Shown here: positions 46,801 through 57,400 of the stretch, piece by piece
Position numbering within the stretch: the stretch's first letter is position 1
How the letters are laid out: each line of letters starts with the position of its first letter
Assembly (NCBI RefSeq): GCF_000002075.1
Contig: NW_004797283.1
Span: forward strand, 2,915,383 to 2,979,382
Reading direction: 5' to 3'
Length of the DNA stretch: 64,000 nt
DNA from: Aplysia californica
Taxonomy: Eukaryota; Mollusca; Gastropoda; Aplysiida; Aplysiidae
Translations under genes and position numbers: made by a program
Notes under the pieces: generated by a model
Seen by the model: the letters and a program-made list of their open reading frames with translations, nothing else
Databases searched by the model: none
What the model was told of the DNA's origin: nothing

Positions 46801-49177
46801 TGGTTAAACTGTAGGCTGGGAACAAAACAAGCTCACTACATGTATAGGTAAGAACCAGTGATCTTGTTACAAAAATCACACAGATTGCTGAAACAGAGCA
46901 TAAAGGGTGTGAAGTTTAAGTCATTAGAACAAAACAAAAAAGAATATTTTTAATTCAAGATCTCAAACCAGTTAAGCTTTTCAAAGACAAACTGCAAAGG
47001 GAATGGTCACTGTCTACAACAACACAGAATCTGGAACATGCCCCCACATAGACCTGGGGTAAGACCAAGATCCCCATTGTCAACCATCTAATTCACTCCG
47101 TATCAACCTGACGTGACAGTTTTGTTACAGCTGACAGTGGTCCAACACATTCCAAACTCTTTACGAAACTCTTATTTGTCATGACCACATTCTCTAGCAA
47201 GCGAGATAAATACCCTATTCCATGGAATTAGAAGAGATCAATTTAAATAAGGTGAGAGCAACTTTTTCTGACCAATGTATAAACTATAAACTGATAATCT
47301 TACATTGCTTTTTGTCCATTGGTTGGCAAAAAGGCTTTAGATAAATTCTTTTTTGCCTCAGCCATTCTGTAACGTCTCCTCAGTTTGACAGGATCACTGT
47401 ATGCCTCACCATCCATGACACGATTGAATTTCTCCGAAAAGTATCCATCTTGTCGTGCACTCTTATCTTTGCTCCCCCCAGGAAGCATCTGCTTCCCTTT
47501 CCCTGCAGCATCATTGAATGTACCTGTAGATGAGATGAGCGGACTGATATGACTGATACGACAAGCAGTTTTTATTAACTATTTACACCAAACTGGACAC
47601 TGCATATCCAGCATGCTTCATTCTAATTTCTACTGCTCCCTTTCAAATTGCTTATTGGTAAATAAACAACTACAATGAATTTAAAAAGAAGATGAAAATA
47701 GGCATCCCACACACCCCACATCAGTGACAGTACACTCATATAATGAGCCAACATGCACACCTTAACTTAAACACCACTTCAATCCATAAATCAATATACT
47801 TATGAAAAAACAGTATATGAATAAACAATTGGCAGACATCAATGCAAAGGGAGAACATGTACCTCACATGGAAATTATGGAAGAAGTGTCAGCGTTATGT
47901 ATGGTATTAAAGGTTTATCTGTTAATATCTGACAACAAAGAGTGGCTCAAGAATACAAATACACTAGTCTCCGCCTAAGATCCCGGTGCTCGGGAGCAAG
48001 GAAATGCGGGATCTTAGGCGAACCGGGATCTTAACCGATGAACCCAGGGAAGAATCTATGGTGACCCATGCTAAGGCTCACAATCGGTAAAATGGTCTCC
48101 CTCCACTCTAAAATGAACTGACGTGACCGCTTGGTGGGTTTATGACGTATGACGAGCAAAGAGTGGTTAACCTTGATGACCTATCACAGTGCATAGTGGG
48201 ATGAGGCGTGCCATTTTCACTTATTATCCTATCATGAGTCTTAAGATCTACGCTTATCCAGTTGCCCCTCCCCAATACCCGTCGAAAATGTATAGCTTTC
48301 CATCTCTGACGGAGTCCCCCCCCCCCCCACCCCAAACCGTCTTTGTTATTACACACCGTTACATTGTAACACACCAATTAAAATTCAGTCTGTCCAGCAA
48401 ATTCGGGAGTAGAAACAACTTCTGCAATGGTCAGGGAAGAGTTCACAGTTCGATGTGATCTTGCCTGGAGCAAACGTGTAGGCCCTACCCACCCAGCAAG
48501 TGATGTAAGTTTAGGGGGAGAGCTCAGGTGTGAGTGCGATGTTCGGGGAAAACAAACGTGTCGGCCAGTTCACACCCCAATGTGATGCCGTCAGGGGCAA
48601 ACATTGTTACTTTGTATCGCTTCATCGAGTTTACAACATGTATGAGATCAGATTCACAATAGTGGCTGATCTTTGACACGACGGACAGTTTATTTTTATT
48701 GATCTCAACTTTTCACTCTTGGTTGATCGGCTGTTCCGCCCGGATTTTTGTTCCGCAAATTATGCGAGATCTTAGCCGAATGTAGACCTTCAGAGTGAAT
48801 CAGAGCGGGATCTTAGGGGTGACTTTTGTATAGTAAAAATTCTGTTTTTCTTAAAACAGCGGGATCTTAAGCGAATCAGGATCGTAAGCGGTGGGATCTT
48901 AGGCGGAGACTACTGTATTAGGTTTAAAGGGTGACGTTAACATAGAGCATAATTCAGAGATAGCAATAAATAGTGTCTGATACAAAATATAATTGAATTA
49001 CGTATGAAAGTTATTATCTAAAACTTAGGCAACTCCTCGTTGTGTTAATTCATTTAAATAAGTAAATGTTAACTTACTTTGTCCAGCAGGCTTATACTTG
49101 TCTCCAATAGTGACATATGTCATTTCTTGAAACAGACCAACACGGTCCATATCCGACTTGCCGCCTTTATCCCCCAT
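37419..49177 (-). CDS. CFAP96: Cilia- and flagella-associated protein 96 (C4orf47/UPF0602 family), 7 coding exons
   Basis: Exons in transcript order: 49177-49078, 47523-47304, 46355-46218, 41476-41401, 39027-38842, 38501-38326, 37461-37419. All borders are GT/AG and one frame runs through 939 nt: 312 residues, against 309 in human. Family words: MGDKGGKSDMDRVGLFQEM at the start, LPGGSK with a nearby GYF, AKKNLSKAFLP, TNPGKRGTGYG, FHLNMHPSDYFDGNPY, GGMKAGTFEPYP, and a C-terminus SVNITNYRSVTVL. The 76-nt exon at 41401-41476 was placed by phase and by its match to the segment after GTGYG. The family is associated with centrosomes, cilia and microtubules; its biochemical role is not established. 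It has no membrane segment. Start chosen from the conserved N-terminus. Intron 4 contains the assembly gap. Confidence 0.93.
37600..37690. repeat. (GAT)n/(ATT)n microsatellite
   Basis: 'tatgatgatgatgatgatga' followed by (ATT)n in the last CFAP96 intron, a low-complexity tract. Confidence 0.9.
37813..38249. mobile_element. Family C MITE
   Basis: Ends 'cggtagaatcaggtgctcgt' and 'gacgagagcctgatttcatc'. Same interior as the 29061 copy, including 'gagaaaatggccgccaaagt'. Located in the last CFAP96 intron, 76 bp beyond the donor of the exon 38326-38501. Confidence 0.8.
39600..39735. repeat. Left copy of a ~140-bp segment repeated next to the assembly gap
   Basis: 39610-39735 recurs at 40190-40330 with few differences, e.g. 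'aagaaaacactcatctggaa' in both. The offset is ~580 bp and the second copy ends at the gap. The sequence between (39740-39910) includes a decayed minus-strand family D SINE head. Confidence 0.85.
40336..40882. other. Assembly gap (547 N)
   Basis: Unknown bases in CFAP96 intron 4, bounded on the left by a duplicated segment and on the right by (CA)n at 40883-40936. Both are common causes of assembly failure. Reading frames across it are meaningless. Confidence 1.
41770..42100 (+). mobile_element. LINE C-terminal fragment
   Basis: Broken + frames read like the end of a non-LTR retrotransposon ORF2: RWMGHTF, QWNPQGA, a W/R-rich linker and a final YPARGE-like word. Strongly decayed; no reverse transcriptase core here. 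Confidence 0.55.
42151..42586. mobile_element. Family C MITE with the best-preserved ends
   Basis: 'tgtgaggcagcgtggtggaa' at 42151 and its exact complement ending at 42586; the inverted repeat is perfect for about 27 bp. Interior as in the other copies. Located in a CFAP96 intron. Confidence 0.85.
42690..42960 (+). mobile_element. LINE 3'-end fragment with CCHC-like motif
   Basis: The frame contains PLCDCQDETVPHHLFTCPAL, then NTLYSDKAQLIKTCKF and TGQRAGTQ. This is the same C-terminal region as the 16775-17370 fragment, from a related non-LTR element. Only the end survives. Confidence 0.7.
43150..43245. repeat. (GGA)n/(GAA)n microsatellite
   Basis: About 95 bp of purine triplets; its poly-Arg and poly-Ser frames are artefacts. 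Confidence 0.95.
43560..43850. repeat. (GT)n/(GA)n microsatellite complex
   Basis: Long (GT)n tracts at about 43598-43670 and 43790-43850 with (GA)n between. Reading frames through it are artefacts. Confidence 0.95.
44173..44790 (+). mobile_element. L2/CR1-clade LINE, 5'-truncated, with its 3' end
   Basis: An open frame to 44645 encodes the typical ORF2 C-terminus: QNNAARLVLRKRKRD, LHWLPVEKRIVYK, KCLNDNAPSYL and FKCQLKSFLF. The 3' UTR ends with 'taaagcgctcagagcctgtg' and 'gggtttgagcgctatataaa', which pair into a stem-loop, then a short (ATT)-type repeat. The frame is intact over this part, so the copy may be fairly young. It lies in a CFAP96 intron, antisense to the gene. Confidence 0.85.
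45038..45168. repeat. ~45-bp-arm hairpin
   Basis: 'ttagatccttaaat' near 45066 and 'atttaaggatctaa' near 45120 are the inner part of an inverted repeat. It extends outward through 'gaggaagagagagta' and its partner 'cactctcttcctcc'. Located in a CFAP96 intron; no other copy was noticed. Confidence 0.65.
45838..46012 (+). mobile_element. Family A retroposon in CFAP96
   Basis: Begins 'gtgggtggtcggcagatgct' and ends 'gcagtaaaactcttacttaa'. More diverged than the USO1 copies. Antisense to CFAP96. Confidence 0.75.
47962..48915. mobile_element. 954-bp TA-flanked DNA element with 23-bp inverted ends
   Basis: Left end 'cactagtctccgcctaagat' and right end, in complement, 'cagtagtctccgcctaagat' differ at one base in about 23. 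TA stands on each side. The word 'gggatcttaggcg' and its relatives are repeated just inside both ends, like transposase-binding sites. No transposase frame; non-autonomous. Located in CFAP96 intron 1. Confidence 0.8.
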
Positions 49178-50418
49178 GATGAATTTGTTAGTACGTTATA
49201 AAACTGTCAATATACCTAAATAATAAAACAATCACAACTCAAAATTGCAGATTGTTCCCTTTTGTTTTTCATTTAAGTCTTGCAATGCAGCCAACTTTCG
49301 TTGAACGAAAGCTAACAGTAACACACAAGAGAGGACTGTGCCTCGGTCTAAAAATGTCAAAGACAGAAAAACGAAAGGAGAATGGGTAGTTCAACAGACG
49401 ATCGCCGTTCTTTCTCCTACGCCTTCTGTCTTTCTCACGGCGTCGTCGGACATATTGTTGAACTAATCTCTATGGAGATTTGTGGGTTTGCGCATGCACC
49501 GGAAAGAGCTCTCGAATACTCCAAAAGTGTATTGGAAAATTCTTAAAGAAGTATTAATTATAAAAAGAAAAAGGTTAACATGTGTAAGATTATTTGAAAA
49601 TCATTTTCTTCCCTTTGAAACAAAATTGAAAATAATGGGTCTAGATTATATCATAAATTTTCTGACACAAGCAAGCTTTTCCTAGGGTATACGGGTTGTT
49701 CTATATTTACGGCCCAAGTTCGTAGTAAAATTTACGATGAGACTATTGTTCGTTATGTGAATTTGTGTACACTAAAAGGCCTAATTTTCATTTCTTATTT
49801 ATGAGTGTCTATGTGTTCTATGTGGCTTTTTTCAGCTGATTGTTATTAGAAAGTCTTGTGCTTTTGTACGCCCCTTTTACCGACAAGAACTGGCACATCA
49901 TGCAATTTGGGTAGGGGATGGGCGTTGGAAATCACTTGAATAGAAATGCTGGTTTTTATGGACCTCTTACGTCAACTAAGTGTCTTAATCTATATTTGTT
50001 GATTGTTTGTAGCTTTTTCAATTTTTAAAGACAATCGTGACATTCATGCATTTTCTATGTTTACCTGCCACCCTGCAAACTTTTCAACCCGTTTGCGTTC
50101 CTTTTCTCCGTAAAAGTTATAGTTCCATTTTTTATATTGCTCAACTTGTGTTTTCGCGGAGTAAATGGAAAGTGAAAGTAAGGCGTAAGGTGTCGAAAGT
50201 TCAAAGAACTGACACAACTCAGCGCTTTGCACTTCAAGTGGCATCAGAGGAAAGAATGGTGTTACTTGGTAGACTGTAAGGTACGTTGTAATGAATAAGA
50301 GGTCCCTTTTTCCAATTTTACAGTTGAGTTTAATCGCGAGAGAACTGCAAACTGGTCCACAGAATTGGAAAAAATCTCCACCCACAACTATCAAAACTTC
50401 AACTCAACTACTGTACAG
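49178..50418. promoter_or_regulatory. CFAP96 5' flank, candidate shared promoter with MRE11
   Basis: The first sequence upstream of the CFAP96 start, and largely free of the transposons that fill the rest of the interval to MRE11. No TATA box or other element was identified with confidence. A role as a shared divergent promoter is inferred from gene order only. Confidence 0.3.
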
Positions 50419-50420
50419 TA

Positions 50421-51410
50421 CAGTGGAATCCACTTATTCGAGTCCTGAAATAACGAGAAGTCTGTTATAAAGACACTTTTCTAAAACCCCGTTTTTTTCC
50501 TTTTTTATCTTTGTAAATAAAATGCGGGAGGACTTCTGTAACGAGCGACCACTATGAGACAGAGCAGCTAATTGAGGGCTTGGGGTTCGGGTAGGGGTAG
50601 GGTTAGGTCTGGTCTAGGCCTCTTCTTTATTGTGTTTGATGGGGTGGTCGCTCGTTACGGAAGTCCTTCCTAAAATACTAATATAACGCAATCAGACAAA
50701 CACGCGAGTCAGTTATACCCCAAAAAAAGTTGCTGCTGTGCATAAGTGCATAGACCATTTATTCATGTAAAAACCTCGCCTGTTGAGAAACTTGTTGGTT
50801 ATCTTGCGAAACAAAGAATGGGAGAGCCCACATGTTTCAACAATGAAGGCTGGATTGAATGAGTGGGGAGAGTGTGGCATGCGCAGACAAGCAGAACATA
50901 TCGTGTGACAGGCCAGCCCAGTCTAGATTAAATCTGGGCCAACCATGCCTCTCACTTCTCCGATGTGGAAATGGAGAGGTCATAGACATAGTGCTGTACT
51001 GTGATGGACGGAGCGAATGTGTGACGTGGGCGGGGTGTGGTATGTTCCCATTGTGCGCAAGGCAAGGAGACGGAATGCACCACAGGGTGTGGTGGGATGG
51101 GGGACAACACAGAGGACGAGTTACCCGAGAGAACTATCTTTCTGATCGTCAACACCGAGCTGTCAATATCGCTATCGTTTGAGAAAGAAACCTGAATCGA
51201 TTTTTGATCAAGTAAGGCTTAAAGGTCATGTTGAACCAAATCATCATCAGGGGAGATTACAAAAAGAAATAAACCGAAAACCAGACTCATAGATTAGGCC
51301 TACTTTACTATTTCCCTTGATTTTATTACTGGATCCCTTATAACGAGAATCCTGCTATAACAGACATTTGGCACCGGTCCCCTCCATCTCGTTATAACAG
51401 GATTCCACTG
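50421..51410. mobile_element. TA-flanked pogo/Tigger-like element, 990 bp, no transposase
   Basis: Begins 'cagtggaatccacttattcg' and ends with its partner, 'gttataacaggattccactg'. TA on both sides. Subterminal words 'ataacgagaa' and 'tcgttataac' are repeated at both ends. The CAGTGGAATCC start is characteristic of pogo-type elements. Interior frames show no transposase. Confidence 0.75.
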
Positions 51411-51746
51411 TAACAACTACAGTAGACTAGAGTAGAAGACGAGGTAAACTAAAGACTAAAGACCCTGAAGTCGTAAAGAAGTTAGAATTTAAGAAGGTTA
51501 CGAAAAGGAAAGGATGGAGGCTGGAATGTAGCTGTAACTTTTTTACTATTAGATCTAGTAGTATTAAAGGCCTAATAAGTACAGTTGAATGTTGTGATGA
51601 TAACATTAACACTCTAGTCGCTAAGGAGGTCTATAGAGTAGTGATTATACCATGTTTGGCCTATCATATCCTTCTCTATTCTATTTTTTATCAGATAGTA
51701 TAGCCTTTTTCTTATAATATCTGAGATGAGAATCAACAGAAGAAGT

Positions 51747-52267
51747 TTTTTTTTTGTAAAGTGTTTTACGGCGCTCGCAACTGCATAAGGTCATGAGCGC
51801 GCGGGACACACCTAATATTTTCAGTTGGTAGGAAATTTTGAATTTTGCCCGGGTGGCAGCCGAAGCCTATCTTATCGATTTTAGACCACCAAGGGATCTT
51901 TAACGTGCGCAACTTGCACACGCGCCCTCCGAGATTTTTCGCCCTTGTCCGAGAAGGCTAGGTGTAGATCTTTCCTACCAGAAAATCAAGGGTGTGGCAG
52001 AAAGACAGCATTTAGTAGGAGCCAAGGAGTAGCAGTAGAAAGGCTGCAGAAAGAGTCAGGAGCCCAGAGGAGGGGGCAAAGGAGGTGAGGGGGTGGGGGC
52101 AGAAAGTGGAAATGAAAGCAGACAACAGAACATTGCTAGAGAGCAGGAAAGGAGTTGAAAGGAGACAATTTTAGAGAAGGACATTTTTCGGTCGCTACCC
52201 GGATTCGAACCCGGGACCTTTGAATGAGAGGCCAACACCTTAACCTCTAGGCCACAAGAGCCCCTTT
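51747..52267 (-). mobile_element. Full-length tRNA-derived SINE (family E), 521 bp, with target-site duplication
   Basis: 'cagaagaagt' at 51737-51746 and 52268-52277 is the target-site duplication. On the minus strand the 5' head (52267-52190) is tRNA-like, with 'gtggcctagaggttaaggtg' (A box) and 'gggttcgaatccggg' (perfect B box). The acceptor ends do not pair, so it is not a tRNA gene. A long central body contains 'gatctttcctaccagaaaat' in complement. The 3' end is the GCGCTC/GAGCGC stem-loop, 'gtaaaacactttac' and an A-tail. Confidence 0.9.
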
Positions 52268-52376
52268 CAGAAGAAGTGGAAAGTCCCAATCGTGAAGTTC
52301 TGGAGAGAAGGTTCCTTGTTTTCTCAGGAGAAATTCATGATAGATCTAGATTCTAGGCCTAGGCCTACTTCAATTG

Positions 52377-53121
52377 CAGTCAAACCTGTCTAAGACGGAA
52401 TGGCACAAATCCTTCTTGACTTGAACTCGGAAATTTAGGGGGAGGGGGTTCAGAGGCAAGCAGTGGTCAAAACTTCGCTCTTCCCAAGTGCTATCCTAGC
52501 CCTTGCCTCTCTGACAATGGCCAGACTTTTTTGTATATTGCCACCAAGTCCTTGCATCACCATTGTTTAACCAATTAAAAAACAGAGATGGTTAAACTAT
52601 GAGTTATAATATCTCCTTTGTCCCCACCAAATCGTAAAGCATGGTGGACCAATGCCACCCTTACCATGCATGTGTGTAACAACAATTCAAGGAACTTTTT
52701 TCTCAGCTGGCCATACAATGAGGGGGGAAGGCATTGGTCATTGGTCAAATTAATTTCACACCTCTCTGGCTACTTAGGAAAGTTTCCATGCTGAAGCTCT
52801 AGGTCTACTCAAGAGATTTCACAATCACATCACCCTGACCCTCTTCACCACTCAGGACATGCATGGATTAGGTAAAATTGGTGGCATGGCGTAAAGGTTA
52901 GAGCCAATGGAACCAAAATCAGGAGTTTTGTTTCAAATCAGAGCTAAGGGGACAAAGCATATTTTCTGTCTTAGACAGGTAAAATCCCTCTGGAAGGGAA
53001 GGAATTTCGCTGTCCAGTTTGAGCAGGTTTCTGTTTCACCGGGGAAATTATAGAGGAATTTATTAAGGGGGGAGTAGGGAGATTCCATTACGACAGGTCT
53101 CCGTTAAGGTAGGTTCAACTA
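52377..53121. mobile_element. CAGT-ended non-autonomous DNA element
   Basis: Left 'cagtcaaacctgtctaagac' and right, in complement, 'tagttgaacctaccttaacg' are imperfect inverted ends. 'cttagacaggt' and 'gacaggtctccgttaagg' recur inside the right end. No transposase frame. Directly adjoins the next element. Confidence 0.6.
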
Positions 53122-53122
53122 T

Positions 53123-54061
53123 ATAGAGTGGAACTTGGATTTAAGGAAGTCGTAGGGCCGGGCCTTTAATTGCTTTGAGTCCGAGTGTTCGTTACAGCAA
53201 GTATGAGGTTTTTGTGTGGATAATTATAGGCGTCGAGCAAGTAATGTATAAAGGAAAGTAGCGAAAGATAGGCTACTCTAAAATGCCTGCTTTTTTTTTT
53301 TTATACCCCTTTTCGACTCCCTCTGTTAGAAGTAGTTTGGTTTCAAATGAGAGGCATTTTCATTTCTTTGATGCCATCCTAAAAAAATGCTGGACAATTC
53401 CAGGAAAATACACTGGATTCTACCAAGTACACAGTATTGTGCAAAAGGGCTAATTCGCTCTAATGTGTGTCATCTATAGCATATTGTTTGCCAAACTAGT
53501 TGTGTTGCTGTGTAGAGCCAAGAATATGGCAACGTTTGATTCCATGGGGCAGAGCACAATTCATTACGTAGATGTATGTCAAAACTAGCTCATCTTTGTA
53601 ATATTATATCACTCTGTTAAGTAGCCAGAGAAAAAAAAACTGACGTGTTTGTATCTCTACTAGCGCTCCACGCCCGAACCGCGGCTGTGTCCCCTCCCCG
53701 AACACACACTCACACATGATACGCACAGTCACAGCCGCCCGCCCAACCCTGACACATGATAAGTCACGTGTGCTCATGCTGGTATGAACGAAGGATGCTG
53801 TTTGGTCGCATGAGATGTAAACATTGGGCTAAATGAGTAAAAGTAATGGTTCATGATGCAGGTGCCATGAATGGTTTCCAGGAACAGATAAGGTTCTTTG
53901 CGGGAGTAAAATGAGCGAAGCCACATCACCTGCAAGCAACTTCGTTGAATCCGAGCTGGCCCATTTATGTGTTAGTTGAATCCAAGTAATTTTTATTGAT
54001 TTTATTGAATAGAAAAAAACAGGGATTCCTCCTCCTTTCGTTGTATCCGAGTTCCGCTGTA
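53123..54061. mobile_element. Second adjoining pogo-like non-autonomous element
   Basis: Left 'tagagtggaacttggattta' and right, in complement, 'acagcggaactcggatacaa' are inverted ends. 'cgttgaatccgagct' and 'gaatccaagtaat' repeat subterminally. No coding frame was recognised. Confidence 0.6.
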
Positions 54062-54374
54062 TCATAATGACAATAGCAATACCTGTGTCGTATGATCTAC
54101 CCCATAGAAAGAGAGGAAAAACTTTGTGATGTCATGGTCTCAAAGTTGATAAATCGGCCTCTTATTCTTGTTCAGCTGGAAGCCAGTCTTGGCTCTGAAA
54201 TATGATTTCATTGAATGGTCATTTGACTGAGTAGGACTTCTTGCTGTTGCTCTCTTATTGATGTTACCATACTCTTACTTAAAGTTCAAGGTAAAATCTT
54301 TTTACAGTGAAGTTCAGTCTTCTGAAAATGAGGATCTGCTGTTTTTTTCTGCCAGTTGTTGAGATATAATGTCA

Positions 54375-54428
54375 CTTCTTTTTTTTCAGAGTCAATGTAG
54401 ACTTGTGGATGGTGGAACAAAATTCAAC
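54375..54428 (+). promoter_or_regulatory. MRE11: MRE11 5' UTR with a splice acceptor
   Basis: 'cacttcttttttttcag' (AG at 54388-54389) is a strong acceptor 39 bp before the MRE11 start codon. The start exon therefore probably follows an untranslated first exon further left. In-frame ATG upstream of this AG (54369) would add residues with no family counterpart, so it was not used. Confidence 0.65.
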
Positions 54429-57400
54429 ATGGCTGCTCAAAATATGGCTGAAACTTTCCGTATTCTCGTGACCTCAGACATACATTTAGGCTACATGGAA
54501 CACGATCCGGTTCGGGGAAATGACTCAATCGTTACATTTGAAGAGATCTTGTCTCTGGCCCGAGAACATGAGGTTGATTTCATTTTACATGGAGGTGATT
54601 TGTTTCACGAGAACAAGCCGTCCAGGTCAACACTTCACGCGTGTTTCTCCCTGCTCAGGGAATACTGCATGGGAGATAAGCCTGTGCACTTTGAGTACTT
54701 AAGCGACCAGTCGGTGGATTTCAAACATTGTCGGTTCCCCACGGTAAACTACGAGGATCCCAACTTCAACATTTCTATCCCCTTGTTTTCAATTCATGGA
54801 AATCATGATGACCCGACTGGACATGGGAATCTGTGCTCATTAGACCTGCTACATTCTGCAGGACTCGTCAATTACTTTGGAAAAGCCACGTCGTTAGATA
54901 AGATTCAGGTGTCTCCTCTTTTGCTGCAAAAAGGGAGTACCAAGATTGCTCTGTATGGATTGGGCTCTGTCAGAGATGAAAGACTGCACAGAATGTTTGT
55001 GAAAAAGGTGACCATGCAAATTTGAATTTTAAAATTTAATATTACTTGTCGTATGAAATGGGGCATCCCCCCCCCCCTCCCCTACCTATACTCAGATACA
55101 ATATACTCACAAGATAGCAGCTACTTTCTTTGTTCACTTCTGTTGCATTTTCTTTCTATTTTTATGATGATGATTTTTTTCAAAGGAGATTTCTTTGCAC
55201 ATGCTGCTGTAGGACTAAAGAATTTTTTTAAAAGATCATTTTAGTATGAACTTAGGCTTAGTGAATGCTGTATTAGTTTGTTATAAGCACAAATAATAAT
55301 AGGTTATTTTGAAGGTGGAGGACTTGGAATGGTAAGAAGAGTGAGGGAAAAAAAACCTCAGGAAGTTGTGCAAGAGAGATTACACGGAAGTAAGTGCAGT
55401 ATCTAACACTATCATCTTAATTTGAGAGGGGGTTTTGTTTAAGGCATGTGCTGTTCTACTCTTTGTTACCCTCTTAACCCACCCTGATTTCTTTGTATTT
55501 TGTGCTTTTTTCCCCCTATTTCTTTTCTGTTTTCCTTTGTGTTGAAACAAGGAACTTCTTTAGTAAGAGGTTATTGTTCAATTAGGTTAAGTAGCTCTGT
55601 TTAGACCTTCGGTATCCTCCCTTGACTCTGGCTTATTTAATGGGACTTTTCGTTTGTTCTGTTTTGTTCGATTGTATGCTGATGCTTTTAAATTGCATAG
55701 CTATATTATATAGCTGTGACCTAGCAGGAAGGAGCAAGGAAGGAGTAAAGACAGGTTTTGACTGTCAATCTTTTTGTTCTGATTTTTTTTCCCATATATA
55801 TCATCAAGGACGTGTCAATGCTGAGGCCTAAAGAAGAGCAGGACTCCTGGTTCAACGTCTTCGTGCTGCATCAGAACAGAGCCCGCCACTCGGCGACTAG
55901 CTACATTCCCGAGCAGTTCTTGGAGGATTTCCTTGACCTCGTTGTCTGGGGTCATGAGCACGAATGTCGTCTCAATGTCAGTCCGGGAAAAGTGGAGTGG
56001 AACCCGACACAAAAGCTTTTTGTCTGCCAGCCAGGCAGCAGTGTTGCCACTTCTCTCAGTGAAGGTTTCTCCTTTTTAAAGATTCTTTGTTAGGCTTTTA
56101 TTGTTTCATATACAGTGTGACACGCACATAGCGAAATCAGCCGGATGCAAAAATCTTTTTGTTATATTTGCGAATTTCGCTATATATAAATACCTTTTTT
56201 AAATACAAAGAATATATATGTGTGTAAGAAAAAGTTCAGGACCTGAAAGTCTATTCAGTATGTGTGTGTTCGCTATGTGCATGCAAGACTATGTAATTTA
56301 AAAAAACTATTTTTGGTTTGTTGTTAATTTTTTAGACCAGTAAAGTGTATTAGTATTACTGGTTCTTTTATCAGTTAAAATCAAAATGTGTGCGGTCGTT
56401 TGATTTAGAGTCATTTAACTTTCCTGAGGACAAGATGCTTGGTAATTTGCCAAATCTATCAATAGCACAATTTGGTGGTTGGTCTCTCTTGTTGATATTT
56501 ATTACTAACCAAGGACTACTATAGTCTTTGCTACTAACGTATTTCTTAAATCTCTGAATTGAGTGACAAAGATTGAGAGTTGGAAGAAATATGTTAAACA
56601 GTAAATTTAAAATAGGGGGTATTCTCATTACTTTACATTGTAGCCTACATGTAGGGTTTTTAGTGTGATTCCACTCTTCTGCTTCAGTTTTGACAAACTG
56701 GTTCACCGTACTCATGTAATGATAATAATACAGATAGCATTTGTATAGCGCAAATCCCCGCTCAACAGCAAGCTCTATGCGCTTCACAGTCTATACCATT
56801 ACCCCAGCAGACCTGAGAGCATTCTGAAACAATCTCAACTTCCTGGGAAGCATACAGTGCAAGCGGCCATTTATAGGCGCTAAAACAATAACATACTGAC
56901 AAGATCTTTCGCTGTCTATGGCCGGGTACCCATTCCCACTTGGGTGAAGTGAGGAAAATTCGTGTAAAGTGCCTTTCCCAAGGACACAACGTCGGGCCCG
57001 CGGCTCGAACCTCCGAACCTGCAATCTCTAACCACTAGGCTATCGACGCCATGTACAAACAAAGACTTCATATAATTCCTTCCTTAGTGTGATCTTGGTC
57101 TGCCTCAGAAAACAGGCCAGTTTGCAGCATGCGCTGCTCAATACTCGTTAGTGAACTTTGCCTTTTGTGGGAATGTGTATGAAACAGATGATTTAACTAC
57201 TTGCACAAGTCAAGTTATAAGTCAAAAATATGGCACCACAATTTTCTGAAGATATGGATGAAAGGTGTATAAATTTCTACTTACCATTTCATTTGATAGA
57301 TTTCTTCAGTTGTTGGCTTATATAGTTGAATATAGTCATTCTAACCATGTCGTTGGTATAGCAAGGCTGGCAGTATGCTGGGGTTTTAATGTTGTCCTCT

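Noticed and set aside
50859-51182. 107-residue frame
   Set aside because: Lies inside the 990-bp pogo-like element and does not resemble a transposase or any known domain.
52190-52267. tRNA gene on the minus strand
   Set aside because: A and B boxes are good, but the acceptor stem does not pair and the segment is continuous with a 521-bp SINE bounded by target-site duplications. The heads at 1040, 27215, 33450 and 57000 are rejected for the same reason.
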